Positions 7,373 through 14,382 of a stretch of 14,513 nt of DNA are shown in pieces. The stretch's first letter is position 1. Each line of letters opens with the position of its first letter. Source of the DNA: an uncultured Lachnospiraceae bacterium (GTDB lineage Bacteria > Bacillota > Clostridia > Lachnospirales > Lachnospiraceae); the NCBI GenBank assembly GCA_946409475.1, contig CAMJWQ010000042.1, forward strand, positions 1 through 14,513, written 5' to 3'. A program made the position numbers and the translations under genes. The notes below the pieces were generated by a model, which saw only the letters and a list, made by a program, of their open reading frames with translations, ran no database searches and was not told where the DNA came from.

Positions 7373-8593
7373 ATGGAGCATTTAATAGAAGATATAGAAT
7401 ATGCAGAATTTTTATTTGATAGATTTTATAGCGTGGGCAGTACCAAAAGCGGTGGTGTGACCCGCTTAGGGTATACCAAAGAAGAGGATGAAATGCACCG
7501 TATCTTTAAGGAGTTAGGTGCGGCAAAAGGATATGAAAGCTATGAGGATGAAGTGGGTAATACGTTTATTATGAATGAATACTCCGGAGAAGAGGAATAC
7601 CATCTTATCGGATCCCATCTGGATTCCGTAATTGACGGAGGCAGATATGACGGCGTCTGCGGCATTATTACCGGATTACTTCTTTTGGAATGGGCGAAAA
7701 GGGACGGCCTTAAGATTCCGGTCCGTGTGGGGGCCATGCGTTGCGAGGAGTCCAGTAATTTTGGCAGAAGCACCATAGGCAGCGGCTTAATCACAAAGGA
7801 AGTTTATAAGCATGATATAGGGGAAGCGGTAAATAAGGATGGAGTGACCCTAAGGGAAATTTTCAAAGAACGGGGATATCACATCCACCCTCAGAAGATC
7901 AGCGGAGTGAAGGAATATATAGAGCTGCATATAGAGCAGGGAAAGGTATTGGAGGAATACGGAGATAAAGTGGGAATTGTGCAGACCATAGCCGGACCCA
8001 GAAGGTATCAGATTCATGTTCACGGAACGGCGGAACACTCGGGAGCAACCCCTATGGATATGCGGAACGATGCCCTCTGCGCCGCAGCAGAGATTATATT
8101 GGAAATTGAGGAAATAGGCAAAGAGGAATCCAAGCACCAGTCCGTGGCGACGGTGGGAATCATTAATAATTATCCCAATGCGTTAAATGTAATACCCGGA
8201 GAGGTTCTGTTAGGTGTGGATATGAGAGGAATAGATTTTGACAGCCTGGAGCGTATGGAAACCAGATTAAAGACAATCTGCAAAAGGGTATGCCAAAAAA
8301 GAAAGATCAAGTATTTCAGGGAAAAAACCTCAGATATCCCGCCCATAAATATGTCCCCGGATCTGCAGCAAAAGCTTCTTAAGGCGGCCAAGAATCTTAG
8401 GATACCCCACAGAACCATGATAAGCGGTGCCGGTCATGACGCCATGTCCTTTGCTTCCCTGTGCGATACGGCCATGGTATTTATTCCCTGTGCAAAAGGA
8501 ATCAGCCATAATAAAAAAGAGTTTGCTACCATTGAATCCATATGTGACGGAGCGAAGGTAATCTATGAATATTGGAAGGAGGAAATGCAATGA
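7373..8593 (+). CDS. M20-family Zn-dependent N-carbamoyl-amino-acid hydrolase (candidate ureidosuccinase)
   Basis: This 406-residue amidase belongs to the hydantoinase/carbamoylase branch of peptidase family M20, which includes L-carbamoylases, beta-ureidopropionase and allantoate amidohydrolase. Predicted metal ligands and motifs are GSHLDSV (H82), RYDG (D93), CEES (E125/E126), ELHIEQG (H186), the dimer-lid motif HSGATPMDMR (222-231), GAGHDAM (H355) and GISHN (H379). All are intact. The ATG at 7373 has AAAGGGGA at 7358-7365 upstream with a 7-base spacer; an in-frame GTG at 7352 is less likely. The enzyme would release CO2 and ammonia from an N-carbamoyl amino acid. Set between two dihydroorotase-like genes, N-carbamoyl-L-aspartate is the most sensible substrate, but the sequence alone does not fix it. 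Its last four bases overlap the pyrC start (ATGA). Confidence 0.88.
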   Translation: MEHLIEDIEYAEFLFDRFYSVGSTKSGGVTRLGYTKEEDEMHRIFKELGAAKGYESYEDEVGNTFIMNEYSGEEEYHLIGSHLDSVIDGGRYDGVCGIITGLLLLEWAKRDGLKIPVRVGAMRCEESSNFGRSTIGSGLITKEVYKHDIGEAVNKDGVTLREIFKERGYHIHPQKISGVKEYIELHIEQGKVLEEYGDKVGIVQTIAGPRRYQIHVHGTAEHSGATPMDMRNDALCAAAEIILEIEEIGKEESKHQSVATVGIINNYPNALNVIPGEVLLGVDMRGIDFDSLERMETRLKTICKRVCQKRKIKYFREKTSDIPPINMSPDLQQKLLKAAKNLRIPHRTMISGAGHDAMSFASLCDTAMVFIPCAKGISHNKKEFATIESICDGAKVIYEYWKEEMQ

Positions 8594-9861
8594 TTTTGAT
8601 AAAGGATGCCCGAGTCATAGATCCTCAAAGCGGCCTGGATGACATACTGGATATGATTATAGAGGATAATAAGATAGTAAAAATCGGTAAGTACCAAAGG
8701 GGAGAAGAATATGAGACCATTATTGAAGCCAGTGGTATGATAGCGGCCCCGGGACTTATTGATGTTCATGTTCATTTCAGGGACCCGGGCTTTACGTATA
8801 AAGAGGATATGGAAACAGGTGCCGGTGCGGCTGCGAAGGGCGGTTATACCACCGTAGTATGCATGGCAAATACCAATCCCTGTATTGATAATGCGGAGGC
8901 TTTGGAATATGTTCTGGAAAGGGCAAAAAAAGCACGGATCAACGTTCTGCCTGCTGCCTGTATTACAAAAGGCATGGAAGGGAAAGAACTGGTAGACATG
9001 GAAGAGCTGATAAAAAAGGGAGCTGTTGGTTTTACCGATGACGGTAAGCCCCTGACGGACAGAAAGGTTGTTTGGGAAGCCATGAAAAAGGCTGCAAAGC
9101 TGCAGGTACCCTTAAGCTTTCATGAGGAAGACCCCATTTTTATTACCAATAACGGAATCAATGAGGGAGAAATTGCCGTTCAATTAGGCCTTAAGGGCTC
9201 GCCTGCCATAGCGGAAGATATTATGGTGGCGAGAGACTGTATGCTGGCATTGCATACAAACGCCGTTATTAACATCCAGCATATCAGCTCCAAAAATGCC
9301 GTAAAAATGGTCCGCCTTGCAAAGTCTATGGGTGCCGGGGTCATAGCGGAGGCTACGCCCCATCATTTTTCCATGACGCAGGAAGCTCTGCTAACACATC
9401 GGTCAAATGCGAAAATGAATCCCCCTCTTCGCAGAAGAGAAGACCGCTATGAGATTATTGAGGGGCTAAAGGATAATACCATCGATATTATCGCAACGGA
9501 CCATGCTCCTCACAGCAGGGAAGAAAAGGATAAAGCGTTAGCGGAGGCTCCAAGCGGTATTATCGGCTTAGAAACGGCGCTGGCCTTAGGGATAACCAAT
9601 CTGGTAAGAAGGGGACATTTAACCATGATCCAGCTTATGGAGAAGATGAGCCTGAACCCGGCAAAATTATATCATCTGGATAAAGGGCACATTGAAGAGG
9701 GTGCCGTTGCCGATTTGGTAATATTTAATGAAAAGGAAATCAGCGAAGTAAAAGATTTTGTGTCGAAATCGGCGAATTCTCCTTTCCTTGGAGAAAAATT
9801 ATATGGTAAAGTAAAATATACAATATGTAACGGGAAAATAGTGTTTAAGGATAAGGAATAA
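8590..9861 (+). CDS. pyrC: Dihydroorotase, class I
   Basis: This 423-residue class I dihydroorotase interconverts N-carbamoyl-L-aspartate and dihydroorotate. Motifs are DVHVHFRDPG at 59-67 (metal ligands H60 and H62, carboxylate-binding R64), ANTNP at 93-97, GFTDDG at 147-152 with D150/D151 in the bridging position typical of this class, H178 in SFHEE, H231 in QHISS, NPPLR at 277-281, and D304 in ATDHAPH. Length is normal. The ATG at 8590 overlaps the previous stop by four bases and has AAGGAGG at 8576-8582 with a 7-base spacer. A TTG at 8572 in the same frame lies upstream of that site and is not used. No aspartate carbamoyltransferase gene is beside it, and the next-door hydrolase removes its open-ring product. 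It therefore probably works in the degradative direction here, which is inference. Confidence 0.94.
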   Translation: MILIKDARVIDPQSGLDDILDMIIEDNKIVKIGKYQRGEEYETIIEASGMIAAPGLIDVHVHFRDPGFTYKEDMETGAGAAAKGGYTTVVCMANTNPCIDNAEALEYVLERAKKARINVLPAACITKGMEGKELVDMEELIKKGAVGFTDDGKPLTDRKVVWEAMKKAAKLQVPLSFHEEDPIFITNNGINEGEIAVQLGLKGSPAIAEDIMVARDCMLALHTNAVINIQHISSKNAVKMVRLAKSMGAGVIAEATPHHFSMTQEALLTHRSNAKMNPPLRRREDRYEIIEGLKDNTIDIIATDHAPHSREEKDKALAEAPSGIIGLETALALGITNLVRRGHLTMIQLMEKMSLNPAKLYHLDKGHIEEGAVADLVIFNEKEISEVKDFVSKSANSPFLGEKLYGKVKYTICNGKIVFKDKE

Positions 9862-9862
9862 A

Positions 9863-11050
9863 ATGATTTCGGTAAAAGACATCTTACAGCTTCCGGCTTT
9901 AAAGTCCTTGGAAGTAATTGCAGGTAAAAATGCTTTGGAAAATAAAGTGGGGTATGTAACGGTAATGGAGGTTCCTGATATTACCAGATGGCTGGCAGGT
10001 AATGATTTTTTGATTACCAGCTTCTATTCCGTGCGTAAAGATGTATCTAAGCAATGTGAACTAATAGAGGAACTGTCTAAATCAAGCTGCTCCTGCATAG
10101 CCGTTAAAACGGGAAAATATGTGAAGGAAATAGCGAAAGAGGTCATTGATACGGCGGACAGGTGCAACATGCCGATCCTTCAGATACCCTATACCATGCG
10201 TTATATTCATATCATTATCAATATTATGTCTGCCATACTGGAAGAGCGTAATATGGACCAGATTATAGAAAAGTACATTAAGGATATTATTTTTGATGCC
10301 TATGAGGACGAAAATCTCATGATCGAGAGAGGAAAGCTTTTGGGCATTATGGTAGAGGATAACTATTATTACGCTATCACCCTGGGATTTCCAAAGCATT
10401 ATGAACCGAGCAGTAAGGAAATCGAGGATATGAACCGGATATGTAAATCATTGGGACAGTTCTTATCCAACAGCAGCAATATCACGTTTCCGGCCGTTAT
10501 TAACATGAAAGGGCAATGCAGTGTGATATTGGAAGGGAAGACAAAGGAAATGCTTCATCAGTATGAAGCCATTATTATTCATGAGCTGCAGAACCAGATG
10601 AACTATTACTTTCCGAAAGTAAAGATGAAAGCAGGTATGGGAACCATAGATACCAATTTAAACGGTGTTAAAAACACGTTTCTCTATTCCGTAAAAGCTT
10701 ACCGTGCGGGAGAGATGTTCCGCTCCTCGGAGCAGATACACCGTTTTGAAGATGTGGAAATTTACTGCATGATGGAAAGGCTCATTACGGCAGAAACAAA
10801 AGAATTTTCCGAACATATTATCAATAAGATCAGCAATAAGGAAATACTCCAGACTCTCCGGGTCTATCTTGAATGTAACGGAGACTATACGGAGATAGCG
10901 GAACGTATGCATATCCATAAAAATACCATTAAATACAGAATGGCGAAGGTGCAGGAAATAACGGGACTGGACTTGAAAAATTATGTGGACAACTTTAAAC
11001 TGTACTTAGCTGTTTTAATCGATAAAATGTCAAACAAGCCAAATTTATAA
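9863..11050 (+). CDS. PucR-family transcriptional regulator
   Basis: This 395-residue regulator has the full PucR architecture. An N-terminal PucR ligand-sensing domain (about 1-125) starts MISVKDILQLPAL and contains VMEVPDI and GNDFLIT. A degenerate GGDEF-like middle domain spans about 140-290. A C-terminal helix-turn-helix (about 328-386) carries the family-typical recognition stretch IHKNTIKYRM at 351-360, then ITGLDL and NFKLYLAVL. PucR proteins control purine and other nitrogen-compound catabolism, often as activators that sense a pathway intermediate. AAGGA at 9853-9857 precedes the ATG. The gene starts one base after the pyrC stop and is followed 16 bases later by pyrK. Its position inside the operon implies autoregulation. 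The inducer could be orotate, dihydroorotate or carbamoyl-aspartate, which is inference. No operator was identified. Confidence 0.9.
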   Translation: MISVKDILQLPALKSLEVIAGKNALENKVGYVTVMEVPDITRWLAGNDFLITSFYSVRKDVSKQCELIEELSKSSCSCIAVKTGKYVKEIAKEVIDTADRCNMPILQIPYTMRYIHIIINIMSAILEERNMDQIIEKYIKDIIFDAYEDENLMIERGKLLGIMVEDNYYYAITLGFPKHYEPSSKEIEDMNRICKSLGQFLSNSSNITFPAVINMKGQCSVILEGKTKEMLHQYEAIIIHELQNQMNYYFPKVKMKAGMGTIDTNLNGVKNTFLYSVKAYRAGEMFRSSEQIHRFEDVEIYCMMERLITAETKEFSEHIINKISNKEILQTLRVYLECNGDYTEIAERMHIHKNTIKYRMAKVQEITGLDLKNYVDNFKLYLAVLIDKMSNKPNL

Positions 11051-11066
11051 ACCGGAAGGAGTAGCT

Positions 11067-11780
11067 ATGGGTAAAGTACTAGAAAATAAAAAGGTTTCCA
11101 AAGACTTTTTCTTAATGAAGGTAGAGCAAAAGAATCAGGCTCTCATGGGGCAGTTTTATATGCTGCGGGCATGGGAACAGTATCCGGTATTATCACGCCC
11201 TGTCAGTATCTATGACAGAGATGACAATACGGTGACTTTTCTATATAAAGCGGTCGGAAAGGGCACGGAAATATTTTCAAGGCTGAAAAAAGATGACGAA
11301 ATAAAAATAGACGGCCCTTACGGCAACACCTTTCCCTATGTGGAAGGAAGGATTGCTTTAGTTGGCGGCGGTGTGGGAATTGCTCCCCTTTTTTATACGG
11401 CTAAGGAATTAAAAAAACAAAATCCTGAAAGTAATATTACTATCTATCTTGGCTTCAGCGATGAGGCAGTTTTGACTGAGGAATTTAAAACGGTGGGCGA
11501 CCGTATTATCACAAACGTGGGAGGCTTTATTACCGATGAAATAAATCCGGAGGAATATGATGCCATATTAACCTGCGGACCTCTGCCCATGATGAGGGTT
11601 CTATATGAGAAGGGTAAGGATACGAAAGCGGAAATCTATGTATCCATGGAAAACAGAATGGCTTGTGGTGTCGGAGCCTGTCTGGTTTGTACCTGTAAGA
11701 CGGCAAGCGGTAATAAAAAGGTATGCAAGGATGGTCCCGTATTCCCGGCAAAGGAGGTATTTTATGATGAATCAAAATAG
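11067..11780 (+). CDS. pyrK: Dihydroorotate dehydrogenase electron-transfer subunit (FAD / 2Fe-2S)
   Basis: This 237-residue subunit of the class 1B enzyme carries electrons between NAD(H) and the FMN of PyrD. The FAD-binding RPVSIY is at 44-49, a glycine-rich nucleotide-binding stretch LVGGGVGIAP at 98-107, CGPLPMMRVL at 170-179, and a 2Fe-2S cluster motif with C200, C205, C208 and C220. An extra cysteine, C210, lies between the last two. It is somewhat shorter than well-studied PyrK proteins (about 260 residues), but no domain is missing. AAGGAG at 11056-11061 sets the start. Its end overlaps pyrD by 17 bases, so the two subunits should be made in balance. Linking the enzyme to NAD makes orotate reduction by NADH possible, which suits a catabolic role. 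Confidence 0.94.
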   Translation: MGKVLENKKVSKDFFLMKVEQKNQALMGQFYMLRAWEQYPVLSRPVSIYDRDDNTVTFLYKAVGKGTEIFSRLKKDDEIKIDGPYGNTFPYVEGRIALVGGGVGIAPLFYTAKELKKQNPESNITIYLGFSDEAVLTEEFKTVGDRIITNVGGFITDEINPEEYDAILTCGPLPMMRVLYEKGKDTKAEIYVSMENRMACGVGACLVCTCKTASGNKKVCKDGPVFPAKEVFYDESK

Positions 11781-12678
11781 TACGTTGGCGGTTGATTTTG
11801 CAGGCGTGGTCCTTAAAAATCCGGTTGTACTTGCTTCCGGCACCTGTGGGTTTGGTCAGGAATACGGTAAAATTTTTGATATTGAGAAATTAGGAGGACT
11901 TTCCCTGAAGGGCTTAACCCTCCATTACAGAGCAGGGAATGACGGAATCCGAATCTGGGAGACACCGTCAGGGATCATGAACAGCGTCGGCCTGGAGAAT
12001 CCGGGAGTGCCGCATTTCGCTGAACATGAGCTGCCTATGCTAAAGGATTATCATTTCGCAAAAATTGTTAATCTGGGCGGGCATTCCGTTGAGGATTATG
12101 TAAAGGCTGTTGAAATTTTAAATGATTATGATTTTGATATTTTAGAGCTTAATATATCCTGTCCCAATGTAAAGGGCGGCGGTATGAATTTCGGTGTCAA
12201 AACAGAGATTGCCAGAGAGGTCGTAGGTAAAGTCAGACAAATCTGCAAGCATAAATTAATGATAAAGCTTTCACCAAATGCGGAAGATATCGTATCCCTG
12301 TCCCAAATGTGCCAGGCGGAAGGTGCGGATGCCATTTCCTTAGTCAATACCTTCTTAGCTATGGCTGTCGATATTAATAAGAAAAAGCCGGTATTTGACA
12401 ACGGCTATGCCGGTTTATCCGGACCGGCCATCAAGCCCATAGCCCTTCGAATGGTGCATCAGGTGTGCAAGGCAGTTTCCATACCGGTAATGGGCCTGGG
12501 GGGCATCACTACCTGGGAGGATGCCATAGAATTCATTATGGCCGGCGCAACTGCCGTTCAGGTAGGAACCGCATCCTTTATGAAGCCGGACATCGCATTG
12601 GATATCATTGACGGTATGCAGGAATATATGAATCGAAATAAGCTTCGTGACTTAAAAGAGATTCGGGGTATTCTTTAG
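11764..12678 (+). CDS. pyrD: Dihydroorotate dehydrogenase catalytic subunit, class 1B (NAD-linked)
   Basis: This 304-residue FMN-containing TIM-barrel protein is the catalytic half of the PyrDK complex. Motifs are ASGTCGFG at 24-31, the lysine-containing LKGLTL at 48-53, NSVGLENPG at 73-81 in the substrate and FMN region, the catalytic cysteine C133 in NISCPNVKGG, VNT at 194-196, LSGPAIKP at 218-225, GLGGI at 244-248 and VGTA at 267-270. A catalytic Cys (rather than Ser) and the adjacent pyrK define class 1B. The frame stays open upstream to 11605, but the ATG at 11764 is preferred: AAGGAGG at 11751-11757 lies six bases away and the protein then matches family length. It interconverts dihydroorotate and orotate in the cytoplasm. 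No pyrE or pyrF follows, so a stand-alone biosynthetic operon is unlikely. Confidence 0.94.
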   Translation: MMNQNSTLAVDFAGVVLKNPVVLASGTCGFGQEYGKIFDIEKLGGLSLKGLTLHYRAGNDGIRIWETPSGIMNSVGLENPGVPHFAEHELPMLKDYHFAKIVNLGGHSVEDYVKAVEILNDYDFDILELNISCPNVKGGGMNFGVKTEIAREVVGKVRQICKHKLMIKLSPNAEDIVSLSQMCQAEGADAISLVNTFLAMAVDINKKKPVFDNGYAGLSGPAIKPIALRMVHQVCKAVSIPVMGLGGITTWEDAIEFIMAGATAVQVGTASFMKPDIALDIIDGMQEYMNRNKLRDLKEIRGIL

Positions 12679-12755
12679 TATTATTAATCAATCATGTTAG
12701 CCCGGTTTTGCTGTGCGATCAGACTAATGGAAAGAAGGAAACCATCACTTACCGG

Positions 12756-12778
12756 CTTTTTCTCAGACACAGAAAAAG
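12756..12778 (+). repeat. Inverted repeat in the pyrD-downstream gap
   Basis: CTTTTTCT (12756-12763) is complementary to AGAAAAAG (12771-12778) across a 7-base loop. The stem is AT-rich, and the nearest T-rich run (12803-12820) is too far away for a classical intrinsic terminator. It may be a weak transcript end for the upstream operon or an operator-like site. The rest of 12679-12831 shows no gene, and I see no clear terminator for pyrD. Confidence 0.3.
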
Positions 12779-12831
12779 TATTGGTCTGCGAAAGTACAAG
12801 ATTTTATATATTTTATTTTTTGAAAATTGTA

Positions 12832-12860
12832 TTGACAAATACAAGAAAAAATTATAAAAT
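12832..12860 (+). promoter_or_regulatory. Sigma-A-type promoter for the downstream PucR/CdaR-like gene
   Basis: A perfect -35 box TTGACA (12832-12837) is followed after 17 bases by TAAAAT (12855-12860), one mismatch from TATAAT. An overlapping TATAAA at 12853 would give a 15-base spacer. The 30 bases upstream (12800-12828) are almost all A and T, as in an UP element. Transcription would start near 12867, leaving a leader of about 50 bases before the ATG at 12917. This is the clearest promoter in the host part of the window, and it makes the downstream gene a separate transcription unit. Confidence 0.72.
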
Positions 12861-12916
12861 TTATCTTTCTTCTCTTGGTAATTATGAAATGCGTTTTAAC
12901 GGAAGGGGCTAATGTT

Positions 12917-13741
12917 ATGAATAGGAACACGACAAATATGACAGCATCCGCATATTTTAATGATATTGTAATCGGGTATTATGAGGATGAGGAGCTGGTT
13001 AAGGATTTTGGACTGGAGTATGGTTTTGACCTGGATAAAGATACTTTTTTAGCAGTTTCTTTTTTGTATCCTTCTGATATGAGAGTCACATATGAAGAAA
13101 AAAACGGGTTAAAGGATGTTGCAAAGCATATTATTAAATACTCCGACGTAAATACGAATATAAAAGGAAATCAAATTATTTTTGATGATTTGGGTGTGGT
13201 TGTCATGATGATTACCAGAAATAAATCCCGGATGTATGAGATTCTTCCCCGCATAAAGGAAGAGGCCTTGAAGCAATTGGAGAAATTTCAATCGGAAAAG
13301 AAGATTCGTGTTGGTATCGGAACACCGGAATCGGGAATTAAAGGTATCGCCGTTACCTATCAGAATGCCGTTGATGCCGTAAAAGCCGGAGAAATATTTA
13401 AAAAACAAAGAACCATACTGGAATTTATGGGGATGGAAATATACAGCAGCATTAATTCCATGGTAGTCAGTTATGGAGACCGCTTAACGAGGACCATATT
13501 ACAGCAAATAGATGATAAAGAAAAGAGAGTGCTGGGAAAGTATTATAAATGCAAGGAAGATATTGCTTTAACGGCCAAGGCTCTTGGAATCAGCGAAGAT
13601 GAGGTTTTGGAAAGCTTACAGAAGGTAAAAATCCGTACCGGCCTGGATGTGAAGGACACGGAAGACAATTTTAAGCTTCATCTGGTAGTGATTGCGAAGA
13701 AAGTATTGGAAAACAGTGAAAAAATAAATAAAAGCAGATAA
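12917..13741 (+). CDS. PucR/CdaR-like protein without sensor domain and with a diverged helix-turn-helix
   Basis: This 274-residue protein is recognisably homologous to residues about 139-395 of the PucR protein at 9863. YFNDIVIGYYEDEEL (13-27) matches YIKDIIFDAYEDENL there, VGIGTPESGIKG (132-143) matches the GGDEF-like region, and the tail TGLDVKDTEDNFKLHLVV matches TGLDLKNYVDNFKLYLAV. It has no N-terminal PucR sensor domain. In the helix-turn-helix, the usual HKNTIKYR-type recognition helix is replaced by SEDEVLES (226-233), so DNA binding may be altered or lost. The start at 12917 is supported by GGAAGGGG at 12901-12908; an ATG at 12884 lacks a ribosome binding site. It has its own promoter and terminator. 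It could be a divergent regulator or a modulator that partners with the full-length PucR; the function is not known. Confidence 0.78.
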   Translation: MNRNTTNMTASAYFNDIVIGYYEDEELVKDFGLEYGFDLDKDTFLAVSFLYPSDMRVTYEEKNGLKDVAKHIIKYSDVNTNIKGNQIIFDDLGVVVMMITRNKSRMYEILPRIKEEALKQLEKFQSEKKIRVGIGTPESGIKGIAVTYQNAVDAVKAGEIFKKQRTILEFMGMEIYSSINSMVVSYGDRLTRTILQQIDDKEKRVLGKYYKCKEDIALTAKALGISEDEVLESLQKVKIRTGLDVKDTEDNFKLHLVVIAKKVLENSEKINKSR

Positions 13742-13742
13742 G

Positions 13743-13771
13743 AAAAAATACAGCCTTGCGCTGTATTTTTT
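13743..13771 (+). terminator. Intrinsic terminator after the PucR/CdaR-like gene
   Basis: AAAAAATACAGC (13743-13754) pairs perfectly with GCTGTATTTTTT (13760-13771) around the 5-base loop CTTGC, giving a 12-bp stem whose 3' side ends in six Ts. It begins one base after the stop codon. The A-run on the other side lets it work in both directions, shielding the host genes from the adjacent IS element. Confidence 0.88.
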
Positions 13772-13797
13772 AATTGTATAGCAATCTTTTATTAAAC

Positions 13798-13814
13798 CAC
13801 CTGCTATGCAGGTG
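13798..13814 (+). repeat. Left-end subterminal hairpin of the IS200-type element
   Basis: CACCTGC (13798-13804) pairs with GCAGGTG (13808-13814) around a TAT loop, a 7-bp imperfection-free stem. In IS200/IS605 elements such hairpins are bound by TnpA as single-stranded DNA and position the cleavage site upstream. Confidence 0.7.
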
Positions 13815-13846
13815 TGTCCACAGCCGCTTTAGCTTACAGTAAAAAA

Positions 13847-13901
13847 ACCTCCAGTGATATAATAAGTGTAGGTTCGCCAACCACACTAAATCAAAGGAGG
13901 T
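13847..13901 (+). promoter_or_regulatory. tnpA promoter and leader structures
   Basis: An extended -10 element TGATATAAT (13855-13863) predicts a start near 13870; the -35 region is poor (CTTACA at 13833 with a 19-base spacer). A hairpin pairs 13865-13874 with 13879-13887 (nine pairs, one bulged A, CGCC loop) just before the ribosome binding site AAAGGAGG (13893-13900). Upstream, ACCTCC (13847-13852) is exactly complementary to GGAGGT (13896-13901). A transcript entering from outside could therefore mask the tnpA ribosome binding site, whereas one started at this promoter lacks ACCTCC. Pairings are seen; the regulatory effect is inferred from known IS200 and IS10 behaviour. Confidence 0.55.
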
Positions 13902-13908
13902 ATCCAAT

Positions 13909-14379
13909 ATGGATATTAATAGTTTATCACACACAAAATGGAATTGTAAGTACCACATTGTTTTTGCACCAAAGTATCGTAGAAAAATAGCATATGGACA
14001 ATTGAAACAGGATATAGCAAATATACTAAGTACATTATGTAAAAGAAAAGGTGTAAAAATTATAGAAGCAGAGATTTGTCCGGATCATGTACACATGTTA
14101 GTAGAATTACCGCCCAATATAAGTGTATCAAGCTTTGTAGGATACTTAAAAGGGAAAAGTACACTAATGATATTTGAGAGACATGCAAATCTGAAATACA
14201 AATTTGGAAACAGACATTTCTGGTGTAGAGGATATTATGTGGATACAGTAGGAAAGAATGCGAAAAAGATACAAGAGTATATTCAGAATCAACTAAAGGA
14301 AGATTTAGAATATGATCAAATGACACTGAAAGAGTATATTGACCCGTTCACGGGTGAGCCGGTAAAACCAAGCAAATAG
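13909..14379 (+). CDS. tnpA: IS200/IS605-family transposase TnpA (Y1 HUH)
   Basis: This 156-residue transposase cuts and rejoins single-stranded DNA as a dimer. The HUH metal motif is HVH at 60-62 (CPDHVHMLVELP), and the nucleophilic tyrosine is expected to be Y124 in IQEYIQNQ. YHIVFAPKYRR (15-25) and FWCRGYYVDTVG (104-115) are family hallmarks. Length and motifs are complete, so it is probably active. The start has AAAGGAGG at 13893-13900 with an 8-base spacer. The C-terminus ends IDPFTGEPVKPSK, a tail I associate with clostridial IS200 transposases. No tnpB or guide-RNA-linked nuclease gene is seen in the window. Expression is probably limited by the leader structures upstream. Confidence 0.95.
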   Translation: MDINSLSHTKWNCKYHIVFAPKYRRKIAYGQLKQDIANILSTLCKRKGVKIIEAEICPDHVHMLVELPPNISVSSFVGYLKGKSTLMIFERHANLKYKFGNRHFWCRGYYVDTVGKNAKKIQEYIQNQLKEDLEYDQMTLKEYIDPFTGEPVKPSK

Positions 14380-14382
14380 ATA

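Noticed and set aside
11605..11763. Longer pyrD start
   Set aside because: The extension lies within pyrK in another frame, has no ribosome binding site, is basic and unlike PyrD, and the ATG at 11764 has an ideal AAGGAGG.
12694..12912. Open frame of 72 codons between pyrD and the PucR/CdaR-like gene
   Set aside because: It has no ribosome binding site, an unconvincing composition and no recognisable motif, and it runs straight through the promoter at 12832-12860. It is most likely chance.
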